Part shown: positions 46,732-58,034 of the stretch, piece by piece
Position numbering within the stretch: the stretch's first letter is position 1
How the letters are laid out: each line of letters starts with the position of its first letter
From: Schizosaccharomyces osmophilus
Lineage: Eukaryota; Ascomycota; Schizosaccharomycetes; Schizosaccharomycetales; Schizosaccharomycetaceae
Length of the DNA: 64,000 bases
Direction: 5' to 3'
Assembly (NCBI RefSeq): GCF_027921745.1
Contig: NC_079238.1
Location: 5,208,001-5,272,000 of the forward strand
Made by a program: the position numbers and the translations under genes
Notes under the pieces: generated by a model
Told to the model about the DNA's origin: nothing
The model's input: only the letters and a program-made list of their open reading frames with translations
Database searches by the model: none

Positions 46732-47315
46732 CCTGACTGTATCTCATAAATTTTTCAAATTAAACTTTTGTTTGGCTGTTGACAGGTTGAGCGTGGCATA
46801 AGACAAGTTGACGTGTCCGCCATTTTTCATGTTTAAAAGCAATTTTCTATTTTCCTTTTTAAAATTTTATTTTCACTATATGTTTTGTTTTCTAATCTTT
46901 CTTTTCAGACTTGCTGATACATTGTTAGACTCAGCTCTCATCATAACATAACATAACAGGGTAGTGAAAGAAACGATGATAGAGTATAATAAAAAGAACT
47001 TCATTTCTTCATTTAGTATTAATTAAAAGCATTATGTTGAAAATTTGTACAGAAGGACAGGTTGGTTCCACTGTCTGAACTCTTCAAAACATTAGAGCTC
47101 ACATTAAAATGTTTGTTATGAATCACGGACGAAAACTTACTATTCAATAAAGCAAGTTATTTTCTATTTGTCTGAAACCGGCCATTCTTGCTTGTCTTGT
47201 GCAGAACTTCTGATAACTGCAAAAGTATCATCATTTAATAGTAATAAAGACTTTTCCCCTAATTCATTCCTTCGTTTTCCCACTTTGGATAATCATTGGC
47301 ATCCGCAGTGTGCGC
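46732..47315. other. Intergenic region UBTD-like gene/thioesterase
   Basis: 584 bases between tandem minus-strand genes. It includes a short (ATAAC)3 tract at 46943-46957. No other element recognised. Confidence 0.5.
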
Positions 47316-48232
47316 TTATAATTGGAATGGAATTACATGCTTAAGGTACTTGGCAAATCGAGGTTCCACTATAATGGTCAATAACAATTTCACGTAATTT
47401 TGTAAAGCATACCAAAAAGACCGTTGGCAACTGCAACGCAAGTCGAGTCTTCTGATCCTTCCTTCTCTGGTAGCATATAAGCAGTACCGTGTACTTGGGC
47501 TTTGCGTCCTTTTGTCCATTCAAGCTGTGAACGTAAAACATAAAATCGATCTACGTATGCCTTTGATGGACTAGAAATTGACAAATTCGCTGTTACGCCA
47601 ATTTTGTTGGGAAGACCCAAGAAGCTCTATTGCACTCGGTTAATAAAATGTACATTTTTATGAATCTCTTGCGTCCTCATACACTTAAAGCTAAGATTTC
47701 ATCCATAAATCTAAAATAATTAGCATGAAAGTCATAATTGATTCCTTTCTCCGTACGTTGCAAGCAAACCGGGGTGAATAGATCCATCTTGGAGACCAAC
47801 ATCTTTTCCAATGTGTGCTACAGCTAAGACATGAGCATTTTCTTTATTATAGAAGATTAGAGGAGGTACAGTAACTCTTCCGTAACCACCCAATAGGTTA
47901 TTTGTAAAACCATGCTGGCTACGTTTGAACGGAATTCTGAGTTCACGATATGCTGGATCACGGCGCAACTCTTGAACAAGATTTAGGTCCTGAATTGAAC
48001 TTTCAACATGAGTTATTTCTTTCACTTGTTCATCAGTATATATTACTGGATAGATGTGGTATTTTTGAACAGCACCTGCCAGTGAGTATCCAGCAATGCC
48101 AAATCCCGTAGTCATAGCACCAAACGTAACTGCACGTCTAACTTTTGGTTTAGAAACTTGTTTTTTTACACCCATCCAGGTAAAGGCGGTAGACTTTTTA
48201 GCTGATCCCAGCAAAATTGAAAGCAATCGCAT
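47316..48232 (-). CDS. Mitochondrial hotdog-fold thioesterase-like protein
   Basis: Four exons, 48232-47757, 47710-47683, 47626-47413, 47368-47316, give 256 residues. The N-terminus is basic, like a mitochondrial presequence, followed by a helix VTFGAMTTGFGIAGYSLAGA that may anchor it. The hotdog fold is rebuilt by splicing: IHPGLLATFMDEILALS then SFLGLPNKIGVTANLSI, and later GRKAQVHGTAYM and VANGLFVEPRFAKYL. These resemble acyl-CoA thioesterases of the THEM4/Fmp10-like group; the DE pair after HPG is where the catalytic acid usually sits. Exon 2 is only 28 bases and carries part of that site, so mis-splicing would destroy it. Substrate unknown. Confidence 0.87.
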
Positions 48233-48356
48233 ATTTTATCGGTTTGGTAATGGAAACTCTTCAGAGTCAATTGGGTTTGGACTATCTTAACGACATGTTG
48301 AACAATGCAAGCAGTCAAATTGCCATGGAATAAGATTAAATTAGATAAAAATTAGA

Positions 48357-49985
48357 CTAATAATTAAAAGACTTTGTTGGAATAGAAAATAGTACATAAG
48401 GTAAATACTCTTCGTGCAAATTAAGCCCAGCCATACTTTCATCCAAGTTTGCATTCATATCGTCAGAGGTTTTAGAATTCCTACTCGTGTTTTGTTCTAA
48501 ATAGGAGTATCTCTGATTTAGGATTACCTTTATTTTCTTTTCCGCTTTCTCGATAGGCTATTAATGTTAGCTCGATAATAACTTTTAAAACGCAGGGATG
48601 ATAACTCAAGCCAGCTGCTGCTTTTTTCTTACTTGAAAAACTACAGAAGAAAAATCTGGAGGCAGACCGTAGCGTAATACGCTTTCCGCGTAAACCGAGA
48701 GGCATTTTAAATGAACCCAATGTTGGAAAATTTCTGAAAATGCGATTTTTGCGTACCGTAGTAAAGAGGAACGGACATGCTTTTCTTTTTCAGCAGCATC
48801 GTCAAATTCGTTTTGCTCGCTTTCACGGAGTCCGGATTCAAAGGCAAAATCACGAACCACGTATCTTGTGCATATGTTAGCATAAAATAGAAAAGAAATG
48901 AGCCACGCAGTGTAGCATACCTTTGTTCTCGAAGCTTTGAGATAAATTCTTCAGCAGACTTTTTGAAAACAATAATCGTATACAAAGCATACTCGCCGTC
49001 TTGAGAAAGTTTTTGAGCAGATCGTGGAATTACCAAGTTTGCTAGAGTTTCATACGAACTTAGGAATTTCTTTTCGGCGTTCCTAAAGATATGTCAGTAA
49101 AAAAAGGTTCTCAGTAACATTACGGATTTCTAACTATTACATACAATGGCACAGCAACAAAAACATTTTTCATGTAGTCAGAGTCAACGAGAACATCTTC
49201 TTTACGGACTATACTGGCCAAAGATTTTTGTGACAAATTTCCACTACAACCCTGTTAGCATAAAAAACCAAAGACGGAAAGGTTACCTTTTCTTCTTTTG
49301 AACAGATTGATAAGCATTACTAGCCTGTTGAAAGTTGCTCTGTCTAGTGCGAACGTCATTTTCAAGAGTAAGCACTTCCTGTTGAAAGATTGGTTAACAA
49401 AAGGCATTCATATGGAAAGTGAAACACACACACACACACATACACTAGTAAGACTTTGTAGGATATCTGTAATACTGTTGCTTATACGAAAGCGAGAAGC
49501 ATTCCATTGAAAGGAAGTGATATACTCTAACGGGGTTTCTAAAGGGAAATGTTAGCAAGAAAAAAGGAATCAAGAAAGAACCGGCACATACTTCCATCAA
49601 CCAAAAAGTAGTCTTTCAATTCTTCTGAAGCAGGAGATACCAAGGATTTAATGACTTCAGTAATTTTAGAAAGCGCAGCAGAGAATTGAGTGTCTTGCTT
49701 GGCGAGTTGTTCATTCTGATTAATCAAAACATCTAAGCTTTCTACCTGTAACACATAGGTTAGTTCTGGAATGTCTCTACGTCGTTGGAAATGGAGATGG
49801 AAGACTCACTGCTTTGAGACGATAGTCGCACTACTTACTTTGAACAGAGGCACATTGAAGGGGCCAATCGTCTGCGCGAGTTTGGTTGATCCTGCAACTA
49901 AAGAGTAATCAAGATCATCCTGTAAATCGCTATTTGCTCCCCCATTAGAAGGAATCGACAGTATCCAGAAATCAGCCTGAGACAT
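48357..49985 (-). CDS. vma5: V-type ATPase V1 subunit C (Vma5)
   Basis: Eight exons, 49985-49839, 49745-49592, 49538-49444, 49378-49287, 49243-49145, 49082-48921, 48864-48633, 48557-48357, give 393 residues (S. pombe about 394). Every join is in frame and matches subunit C: DFWILSIPSN start, VESLDVLINQNEQLAKQD, EYITSFQWNASRFR, LVIPRSAQKLSQDGEYALY, YVVRDFAFE, HWVHLKCLSVYAESVLRYGL and the terminal LNLHEEYLPYVLFSIPTK. Subunit C clamps the V1 stator to V0 and leaves on reversible disassembly under glucose loss. The vacuolar proton gradient it supports drives calcium and zinc storage, relevant beside pmc1, from which it is divergent. Intron 3 has a GT repeat fused to its donor. Confidence 0.96.
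49424..49440. repeat. (AC/GT)n microsatellite at a vma5 splice donor
   Basis: Seventeen bases of alternating A and C on the + strand. On the minus strand it reads GTATGT running straight into a GT tract, at the start of vma5 intron 3. Confidence 0.85.
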
Positions 49986-52266
49986 TTTGGAAATGAGGGC
50001 CAGACTTCAATCAAACCAGAAGGAGGGAACGTAAATCGTTTATACGTAAGAAAGAATGGAAAGAAAGTAAAATACAGCAGAAATTTGAGTCTGAACGCGT
50101 AAACCCTTTGTAAATGCTGAAAGGTAGGTCTGGAGATACACACGGTGTCGGAGCATGGATGGAAGGCTGTTTGTAATATCGTATTACAGAGTCGATTTCC
50201 AAGGCATGTACAAAACAAGAGAAAAAGGGCAAAGGAAGGAAAAGAAGAGCCGGGAACTTTCAGAGAAGTATTTTGAAAGGGTTCTGTTAAATACAATCGT
50301 AAATTCGAGAGCAATAGGAATCGACCGCTTTGCATAAAAACATCCAAGGAAAATACAAGGAATTGAGTATAGGTTCGAGTTGTTTTTTCGGTGGAGTGCA
50401 TTTCTTTTTGAGAAATTACAATCTTTATTCAACAGCACTGACATTCTATTCTCGAAAAAGTTTTGAGAATCCCTAAGGAGTAGAATCAGACTTTGCTAAT
50501 TGGGTACTTGAAAGAAAGCATAGAAATTTCAGTTTTTCGTTTCCGTTTTATATGTGAAAAATAAAAAAACTATATTGATTTCAATCGTAGAAAGATTCAT
50601 CAGTAATCACTCAATTTTCTCTTTCTCCTACTTTTACGACCAGATAGATCACTTGAATCTCTCTCTTCGAAACACGAAAAGGAACCCTAGAAACCCAGAT
50701 GCAACCTAGCACCACCGTCCTTGTTAATCCACAAATGTTTCAGGTTACAACAAAATAACTACCAAATGGCTATGCTACTACACTCTATATTGAAATCGTT
50801 TGTTTTTCTTGTTCTTCCAGAATTGCATCGTTTGCGACGTCCTAAAGTTTAGTTTATCTAGGCGAATATTCCTCTCGTTGATCCTAAGCTATCTTATCTT
50901 ATCGTATCTTATCTACTAGAGCATTCAATCTCTTCGATTATGATTAGAAAAGTTAGTCATAGCTAAGCCACGATTATTCTCAGATGACGCTACCCTTGTG
51001 CATAGGAAAGACGCGGCTTTCGTGTATGAATTAGTAAAAGAAGTGGCATTTACCATCGAAAAAAGTGCGATATTTGAAGCCATATGTAATGAACTATTTA
51101 CGTAAATAATCAATTTGTTTACTGATGTTATTATGGACGAACGGATCACCCAAATTCCGACTTAATTGCTGGGAAGGAGAGAAAATATGAAACCGAGTCG
51201 CATTTACAGAACTTTTTTCATAGATAACTATTTTATTTACTTAGAAAAATACATTTTAATAAATTCAAGTCGTTTCGATAAGAATTGAAGGAGCGGCGTT
51301 TATACATGCTGTTCTGATAAACCTTCATTCAGCCACGATCAATGTACCATAGTGCAGACTGAAACCTGCCAACTACCTATATCAAAACAGCCCACGTTAC
51401 CACAACTTTCAGAAAGTAGAGACGTGTTTGAAGCAGAAATTCAGTGCTGTAGCGATTGAATTTTCTTGAAATTCTCAAATCTCGTCGTTGCCCTCTTTCT
51501 TGAAAGGCTCGGCTTTTTTTTATTTCTCTTCCATTAGGTTGTCATTTCTTTGGTAACTATTGAAAACACGTTCAGCTTGATTCTTTGTCTTGAAGAACTC
51601 AAGCTTTTTCTTACATAAACGCGGGTTTTTCATTCCTTTTGTACGTTTGTAAGGAATTCGAAAAAGTACTATTACTCCTTACCTGGTCTATTTTATTTAG
51701 GTGAGAATCAAAAGAAAGATTTGGTAACTCATGTTATTTTTGCTTTCAATTCTTTACGTGCTTTTTTAAACATATTTCAAGGGTTTTATTTCATTATATT
51801 TTTCTTTTTTTATTTTTTCTTTTCTAGCAACTACAATTTTATAAGGAATTGTTCTCGTCTGTCTCGTTCGAGCAGAAACTTATCTACGATTTTATTTATT
51901 TCAAAATTCTTATTTCAACTCTTGTAATACGTGACTCGGCTGACTGGTCTTTGGCTCTCTTTCGTCACATCCTTTTTTGACTTACTTCAGGAATAAAAAA
52001 AATTGTCGGAAGCTGTGAAATCAGGTTTTTCTAATACAAGTCTTTTATTTTCCTAAAAACAAAACTTTGCTTAAATCGGTTTCTCTCTTAATAATTGATG
52101 CTTGTTTAGGATTGCAAAAACTAGAAGCTTCCCATATTTTTTGATCGTTTCGGATTTATTTTTTCCTTTGTTTTATTTTTTTGTACCCATATTGGTTTCC
52201 CTTTCCTCTTATTTGAACTGCTCATCTTATTGGGTTCTTAATTTTTGTGTTTTCTAATTCTCTCTC
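49986..52266. other. 2.3 kb divergent promoter region vma5/pmc1
   Basis: Long spacer with both promoters and, near pmc1, a T/C-rich leader. Minus-strand ORFs close to 50,000-50,400 are upstream of vma5 and look like chance. It contains a GATA-motif cluster at 50889-50914. No tRNA or repeat element seen. Confidence 0.5.
50889..50914 (-). promoter_or_regulatory. Cluster of GATA-factor-type motifs
   Basis: On the minus strand four GATA cores in 26 bases: AGATAA twice, CGATAA and AGATAG. Fission-yeast GATA factors (Fep1, Gaf1, Ams2) bind such sites, but the tract is also a near-simple repeat. Confidence 0.35.
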
Positions 52267-55200
52267 ATGGCTTCTCCTGATCAACCGAATCAGCACCCTG
52301 ACGAGGGTTCAGATCATAATGCTGACGTTTCGTCCCAGGCACAGCAATACCTCCAAATTCCTCCTTCAAAACCGAAACGCGGGAACAGCTCGAAAAGCAA
52401 TAACACAGCTACCTCTCGCGTTCCTAGTTCTTCGGATACCGCCAGACCCTCTTCCAGCCGTGATGATTCTAGTATGTATGAAAGTTCTGATGATGATAAA
52501 AAAGATGACCCTCCGCCAGATTACACTAGCAATCCCTCCGTCCGTTCCCAGAATAATCCGTCCGACGATGAACATTCTTCTAGTACTTCCGAGGTCTCCA
52601 TGAGTCAGTTGTTACATAGTGAGTATGAAGAAGCTCCATTTGCTTTTCCTATACCTTTGTTACAAAAATTCGTAGATCCAAAAAGCACAGCCCCTTTGCA
52701 TGCTGTTCACGGTCTTCCTGGTTTGTTTAAGGGGTTTCGAGTTGATCCTCACAATGGTGTATCTACTTCTGAAATACACTATTCCGATAAGCTTTCCATG
52801 CGAGATGTCTTGGATGATAATTTGGATCCTATGATGGATCTCCACCTCGAAAATACAAGCTCTGCCGAAAACCATGAATCCTCTGAATTGCCAGATAACT
52901 GTGATCGTATTCAATACTATGGTGCTAATAAATTACCAGAACAGGGTTCTAAAGGATTAATTCGCTTAATGTTGGAAGCCTTCAAAGATAAAGTCTTAAT
53001 TTTACTTTCTATTGCCGCCGTCATCTCGTTAGCTCTTGGCTTATATCAGACATTTGGTCAACCCCCGAGCGTCGATCCTATCACCGGAAAGCCAGAACCA
53101 CGAGTCGAATGGGTTGAAGGTGTAGCGATTATAGTTGCTATTCTTATTGTTGTTACTGTTGGTGGTGTCAATGATTGGCAAAAAGAATTGCAATTTAAGA
53201 AACTCAATGCAAAAGTAGCGAACTTTGATGTTCAGGTACTAAGAGATGGTTCTGTTCAATCAATATCTGTCTTCAAAGTATTAGCCGGAGATATTCTTTT
53301 TGTTGAAGCGGGTAATGTGGTTCCTGTTGATGGCGTATTAATTGAGTCGAACAATTTGGTTCTTGATGAATCTGCTATGACGGGTGAAACAGACGCTACA
53401 AAAAAGGTAGATGCAAATGTGGCTTTATCCCGAACAAACCCTGATACTGATTATGATAAAAAAGCAGACCCGTATCTTATTTCAGGAACTACAGTCTTGG
53501 AAGGAAACGGCAAACTGTTCGTTACTACTGTCGGTGTCAATTCTTTTAATGGCCGTACCAGTATGGCTATGCGTACGGAGGGACAGGTGACACCTTTACA
53601 GCTTCGCCTTTCCCGAGTTGCTGATGCAATTGCCAAACTTGGCGGTGCTGCTTCTCTCTTGTTGTTTGTGATTCTTCTGATTGAATTTTTGGCTCATATT
53701 AAGCAAAATTCGAACTCATCGAAAACTAAAGGACAAGAATTTTTGCAGATACTTATTGTTTCAGTTACCCTTTTGGTTGTTGCTGTACCAGAAGGTCTTC
53801 CTTTGGCTGTCACCCTTGCATTGGCATTCGCAACTAATCGTATGCAGCGTGATAACAACTTGGTGCGTCATTTACAGGCCTGTGAAACAATGGGAACGGC
53901 TACTAATATTTGCTCCGACAAAACCGGAACACTGACTCAAAATCGAATGACAGTGGTTGCTGGTGGTTATGGTACGGATCTAGTATTCTTCAACTCAAAC
54001 GAAGCAATACCATCTGGCATGGACAACAATTCTGATAAATCCAAATTTGAAGAGGCTGAATCTAGTGCACATGCTATTAAAGGACTTTCTTCAGAATTGA
54101 AAGAGGTCATGTTGTATAGTATTGCTATCAACTCCACTTGCCGACAAATACTTGATCACGATTCGGAAAAGCCTGAATTTATTGGGTCGAAAACAGAAAC
54201 AGCGCTATTGGATATGGCGGTAAATGATTTTGAGCTTAAGGATGTTGATAAAATGCGCAATAGAACTGAAATCGTTCAGTTTTTTTCATTTTCTTCAGAT
54301 CGAAAGGCTTCTGGTGTTATTTATAAGCACGAGGATGAATATTATTTTGTCGTCAAAGGTATGCCTGAAAAAGTATTACAGCAGTCCTCAAAGGTGATTA
54401 GCGGAACTTCGCTTGACGAGGTTCAAGAATTGGAGCCTAAAAGAGACTATTTTAATCAAATGATTACAGGGTATGCTAAAAGATCGCTGCGTACTTTGGG
54501 TTTTTGTTATCGTAAATTCTCTTCTTGGCCTCCTGAAGGAATAAAAATGATGAACGAAGACAACCATAATCCATTTAATTGGGACGATGTTTTTCAAGAC
54601 ATGACTTTCTTGTCGTTCTTTGGTATCATGGATCCCCTCCGTCCTGATATTCCCGTCGCTGTCAAAGTATGCCAAGGTGCTGGTGTAGTGATTCGAATGG
54701 TTACCGGTGACAATATTGTCACGGCAAAATCCATTGCTAGTCAATGTGGTATCATTACTGAAGATGGTATCACAATGGAAGGTCCTGAATTCAGATCTCT
54801 TTCAGAAGAACGCCGATTAGAGATATTACCTAAATTGGATGTTCTAGCTCGTTCGTCTCCTCTCGATAAACAGCTACTTATTGAAGGTCTTCAAAAACTA
54901 GGCAACGTTGTGGCAGTAACTGGTGATGGTACAAATGATGCACCAGCCTTAAAGAAGGCAAATGTTGGATTTTCGATGGGCCGATCTGGGACTGAGGTAG
55001 CCAAGGAAGCTTCTGATATTATTTTGATGGACGATAACTTTTCGTCCATTGTTAAAGCCATTGCATGGGGTCGTACTGTAAACGATGCGGTTAAAAAGTT
55101 CTTGCAGTTCCAAATCACGGTGAATATCACTGCGGTTTTTCTTACTATTATATCTGCTGTTGCTGCTTCGGATCAGACTTCCGTGCTTACTGCTGTTCAG

Positions 55201-56151
55201 CTTTTATGGGTTAATTTAATTATGGATACCTTGGCGGCTTTAGCACTAGCCACTGATCCTCCAATGCCAGAGGTTTTGAATAGATCACCTGAAGACCCCA
55301 AAGCATCTCTGTTTAGTTTTAATATGTGGAAAATGATTATTGGTCAATCGATATACCAACTGGCAGTTACTTTGGTGTTGCACTTTGCTGGTAACCAATT
55401 ATTCCACTACTCCGATCGAAGTAATGATATGAAAACAATCGTGTTTAATACCTTCGTATGGCTTCAACTATTTAATGAATTGAACAACAGAAGACTTGAT
55501 AACAAGCTCAACATATTTGAACGAATTACCCATAACTATCTTTTCGTTGGCATCTTTTTGGTTGTTGCAGGCATTCAGGTAGTTATCATTTTTTTCGGAG
55601 GAGCTGCTTTTTCTGTCACGAGAATTGATGGTAAAGGTTGGGCGATTTCTATTATTTTTGGCGTTATCGCTATTCCGCTTGGTGCTTTAATTCGATGCAT
55701 ACCGAATGCCTTTTTAAGGAAAGTACTTCCTCTTAAGTTAATTGAAAAAGTGCTCTCTTGGGTCATGCATCCAAGATTTCGTGCAAGGGGTACTCATGAT
55801 AATGATGATTTGGAAACGAACAGGCTTATTCCATTTGAGCCATCTTCACCGAATGAAGTCATTGATTCAATTCGAGATTCTCTTTCTTTCGTGCAAAAAA
55901 TTCGTGGGGGCCGTATAAGGAATTTGCTGGGCTCTAAGTTTGACAAGCAAATGAATGCCCTTCCAGAAAGAGTTCGTCCACGGGTGAAGAGAAGATTTTT
56001 AGAAATGCGTAGTCCGTCTGCGGCTTCCAATACGAGCGTTGCTCTCATGGTTCCGATTTCGACATTGTTCAGCGAAGCCAGTGGTAGGCTGGGTGGTCAG
56101 GATATTTGGACTAACAATGAACAGCAGAATTATGGCAAAACAGCAAAATAA
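52267..56151 (+). CDS. pmc1: Vacuolar calcium-transporting P-type ATPase Pmc1
   Basis: Intronless, 1294 residues (S. pombe about 1292). It is a P2B-type calcium pump. A long disordered serine-rich N-terminus (about 1-150) comes first. Actuator motif AMTGETDATKK, ion-binding VAVPEGLPLAV in helix 4, phosphorylation site CSDKTGTLTQ (aspartate 551), hinge TGDGTNDAPALKKA, and helix 6 LLWVNLIMDTLAALALATD follow, then four more helices. A C-terminal extension of about 150 residues carries basic stretches that could be a calmodulin-type autoinhibitory tail. It loads calcium into the vacuole after Cch1 entry and is a calcineurin/Prz1 target in S. pombe. No clear Prz1 site was recognised upstream. Divergent from vma5 and convergent with cig2. 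Confidence 0.96.
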   Translation: MASPDQPNQHPDEGSDHNADVSSQAQQYLQIPPSKPKRGNSSKSNNTATSRVPSSSDTARPSSSRDDSSMYESSDDDKKDDPPPDYTSNPSVRSQNNPSDDEHSSSTSEVSMSQLLHSEYEEAPFAFPIPLLQKFVDPKSTAPLHAVHGLPGLFKGFRVDPHNGVSTSEIHYSDKLSMRDVLDDNLDPMMDLHLENTSSAENHESSELPDNCDRIQYYGANKLPEQGSKGLIRLMLEAFKDKVLILLSIAAVISLALGLYQTFGQPPSVDPITGKPEPRVEWVEGVAIIVAILIVVTVGGVNDWQKELQFKKLNAKVANFDVQVLRDGSVQSISVFKVLAGDILFVEAGNVVPVDGVLIESNNLVLDESAMTGETDATKKVDANVALSRTNPDTDYDKKADPYLISGTTVLEGNGKLFVTTVGVNSFNGRTSMAMRTEGQVTPLQLRLSRVADAIAKLGGAASLLLFVILLIEFLAHIKQNSNSSKTKGQEFLQILIVSVTLLVVAVPEGLPLAVTLALAFATNRMQRDNNLVRHLQACETMGTATNICSDKTGTLTQNRMTVVAGGYGTDLVFFNSNEAIPSGMDNNSDKSKFEEAESSAHAIKGLSSELKEVMLYSIAINSTCRQILDHDSEKPEFIGSKTETALLDMAVNDFELKDVDKMRNRTEIVQFFSFSSDRKASGVIYKHEDEYYFVVKGMPEKVLQQSSKVISGTSLDEVQELEPKRDYFNQMITGYAKRSLRTLGFCYRKFSSWPPEGIKMMNEDNHNPFNWDDVFQDMTFLSFFGIMDPLRPDIPVAVKVCQGAGVVIRMVTGDNIVTAKSIASQCGIITEDGITMEGPEFRSLSEERRLEILPKLDVLARSSPLDKQLLIEGLQKLGNVVAVTGDGTNDAPALKKANVGFSMGRSGTEVAKEASDIILMDDNFSSIVKAIAWGRTVNDAVKKFLQFQITVNITAVFLTIISAVAASDQTSVLTAVQLLWVNLIMDTLAALALATDPPMPEVLNRSPEDPKASLFSFNMWKMIIGQSIYQLAVTLVLHFAGNQLFHYSDRSNDMKTIVFNTFVWLQLFNELNNRRLDNKLNIFERITHNYLFVGIFLVVAGIQVVIIFFGGAAFSVTRIDGKGWAISIIFGVIAIPLGALIRCIPNAFLRKVLPLKLIEKVLSWVMHPRFRARGTHDNDDLETNRLIPFEPSSPNEVIDSIRDSLSFVQKIRGGRIRNLLGSKFDKQMNALPERVRPRVKRRFLEMRSPSAASNTSVALMVPISTLFSEASGRLGGQDIWTNNEQQNYGKTAK

Positions 56152-56789
56152 ATAAAAATTGTTTCAAGAGGTTCCCTGCTACCTTTTTATCACTTGTCTT
56201 TTTTTTTTTGGTTTCTTTTCTTACTAAGAGAAACTTTATTAATGTTATATGCCGAGCTTTTTTAATTATTAATAGTTGCCTTGAGCGACATTTCTCTTTT
56301 ACTTGATTGTTTAGTTTGTTCTGATAAGAAAAAATTAATTAAGTACCCTAAATAAAAGTTCTAAATTTATTTACATTGCCTATTTTCTATGTATGGTATC
56401 GTAAGAATTGATTATAAACCTGATTTAAATGAATACAAATAATTAGCATAATATTTTGGAGTTGAACATTCAACGGGTATTCCTATTGCCTGAAGAAAAA
56501 ATGCGTAGGATATCAGAGATGTAGTATAGAAATAAATATAATCTTTGTAAAGGAAAGTATACTCGAATAACCAAAGTTGGTTGTAAAAGAACACTCTGGA
56601 AGGAATCAAGGAAGATAATAGCGGCGCTTCATAGTAGCTTTTTTGGTTTTTTGGTTTTTTTTTCCTAGAGTTATAACAGTTTTGGAGTTTTCAGTCATCG
56701 TTTGAAACTGTGATAAAAAATGAAAGCAATGAAGAGTAAAGTTAGACTGAAGGTAATAAGGTATATAGATGTTGAAAATACTACAACTG
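56152..56789. other. Convergent intergenic region pmc1/cig2
   Basis: 638 bases with the 3' ends of two genes and several T-runs. No other feature recognised. Confidence 0.5.
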
Positions 56790-58034
56790 TTAATGACCGT
56801 CACTGTTGATAGAAGAGGAAGGGTCAGATTGAATCTCATCATCGGCATTATGAGTAACAGAAAATCTTTGTCGAACAAGCTGATGCACAAAAACGCTTGC
56901 CTTGAGATTCTTTTTAGAAGCATATTTTTGAAAAAATGCTTTGTGTTCGACGGGTTTGTTGTGATATTGAAGGAGAATGAAAGCAACGGGTTTTAATGTA
57001 TGTTCTTCATAGCCACCAGAAGCTTTAACAAGTTCGGCGCTCCATGGACCACGACGAAGAAGCCTACGAGCAAGATACATGGATGAAGCTGCAATCATGG
57101 AGGGACGGTATTGGAGTAGGCGATGTTCAAAAAGATAAATCTCAGTCAAGTATTTGCCAAGTGTACGTGTTTGAACATCGTAATTCTCAGACTTTGAAAT
57201 TCGTCGGATAAAGTTCAAAGGACTAGGGAAACCAAGGTCATAATCAAGGACACGAAGGATATATCTTTCAGCAGTACAGACGTCTTCAGCAGTGAAAGCA
57301 CCATCAGTCATGTATACAAAGTTTTGAATAGAAGGGCACATAACTTCCTCATACTTACTGGCTATTAAAAGAGCACTGATACCGATTAATTGGAATTTAG
57401 TTAAAGAGCAAGCACGCAAAGATAGAAATCGATCGACAATATTGACAGCCAAGAAGAGGGTTTCAGGCATCAAACAAAAGTTTGTGTGGATTTCCACAAG
57501 CCATTCGTTTAAGATCTCTCTCATTTTCCATGTTAGCTCTTGTTGTTTGTCCATATATGCCGCACTGGGAAGACACTTGCTTTCCAAACTTTCCATGTAA
57601 GAAAAGATTTCTGGCTCATATTCTTCAACCATTAAAGGATTGGAAGGCGTGAAATCAGTGTTAGTGGAAACAACCTTCTGGGATCCCTTTTCTAATGTTG
57701 AAACGGCATTATCAGAAGACTTGTTACGCTTCTTGGTTTGAATATGTTCAAGCTCTTCCTCGGTGGAAGGAACAACCTCAAGAGACTGTTTTTGAGATTC
57801 CTGAAGGGAACGCTTTTTGGTAGAGGGTTCTGATTCTGAAGGATTTTTCAAATTGGAAACATCAGCAAGGGCATTACGACGTGGAAGCCGAATCTCAAAT
57901 TTTGGCTGAGGCTTGGTGCCAAGAACATTTTTTGTGTCTGTTTTTGTTTTGTCATGGTCCCAAGCGGGAGCATTCTCGTCATGGTATTGGGAAACAGCCT
58001 TTGTAGAAAGGTTATTGTGGCCGGCAAAAGACAT
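56790..58034 (-). CDS. cig2: G1/S B-type cyclin Cig2
   Basis: Single exon of 414 residues (S. pombe about 411). The N-terminus carries a destruction box RNALADVSN (residues 53-61), by which APC/C removes the protein. The two cyclin folds begin at YMDKQQELTWKMREILNEWL, with the MRAILVDW-type MREILNEWLVEIH signature of B cyclins, then KFQLIGISALLIASKYEE. The C-terminal fold has GPWSAELVKASGGYEE. Cig2 partners Cdc2 at the G1/S transition and is the chief S-phase cyclin of fission yeast. In S. pombe it is transcribed by MBF; MCB hexamers are present about 1.3 and 1.4 kb upstream of the ATG, implying a long leader. Confidence 0.95.
   Translation of the reverse strand: MSFAGHNNLSTKAVSQYHDENAPAWDHDKTKTDTKNVLGTKPQPKFEIRLPRRNALADVSNLKNPSESEPSTKKRSLQESQKQSLEVVPSTEEELEHIQTKKRNKSSDNAVSTLEKGSQKVVSTNTDFTPSNPLMVEEYEPEIFSYMESLESKCLPSAAYMDKQQELTWKMREILNEWLVEIHTNFCLMPETLFLAVNIVDRFLSLRACSLTKFQLIGISALLIASKYEEVMCPSIQNFVYMTDGAFTAEDVCTAERYILRVLDYDLGFPSPLNFIRRISKSENYDVQTRTLGKYLTEIYLFEHRLLQYRPSMIAASSMYLARRLLRRGPWSAELVKASGGYEEHTLKPVAFILLQYHNKPVEHKAFFQKYASKKNLKASVFVHQLVRQRFSVTHNADDEIQSDPSSSINSDGH

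Noticed and set aside
49898-50401. 167-codon minus-strand ORF covering the vma5 start
   Set aside because: It is out of frame with Vma5 and resembles nothing; the Vma5 ATG at 49985 gives the family N-terminus.
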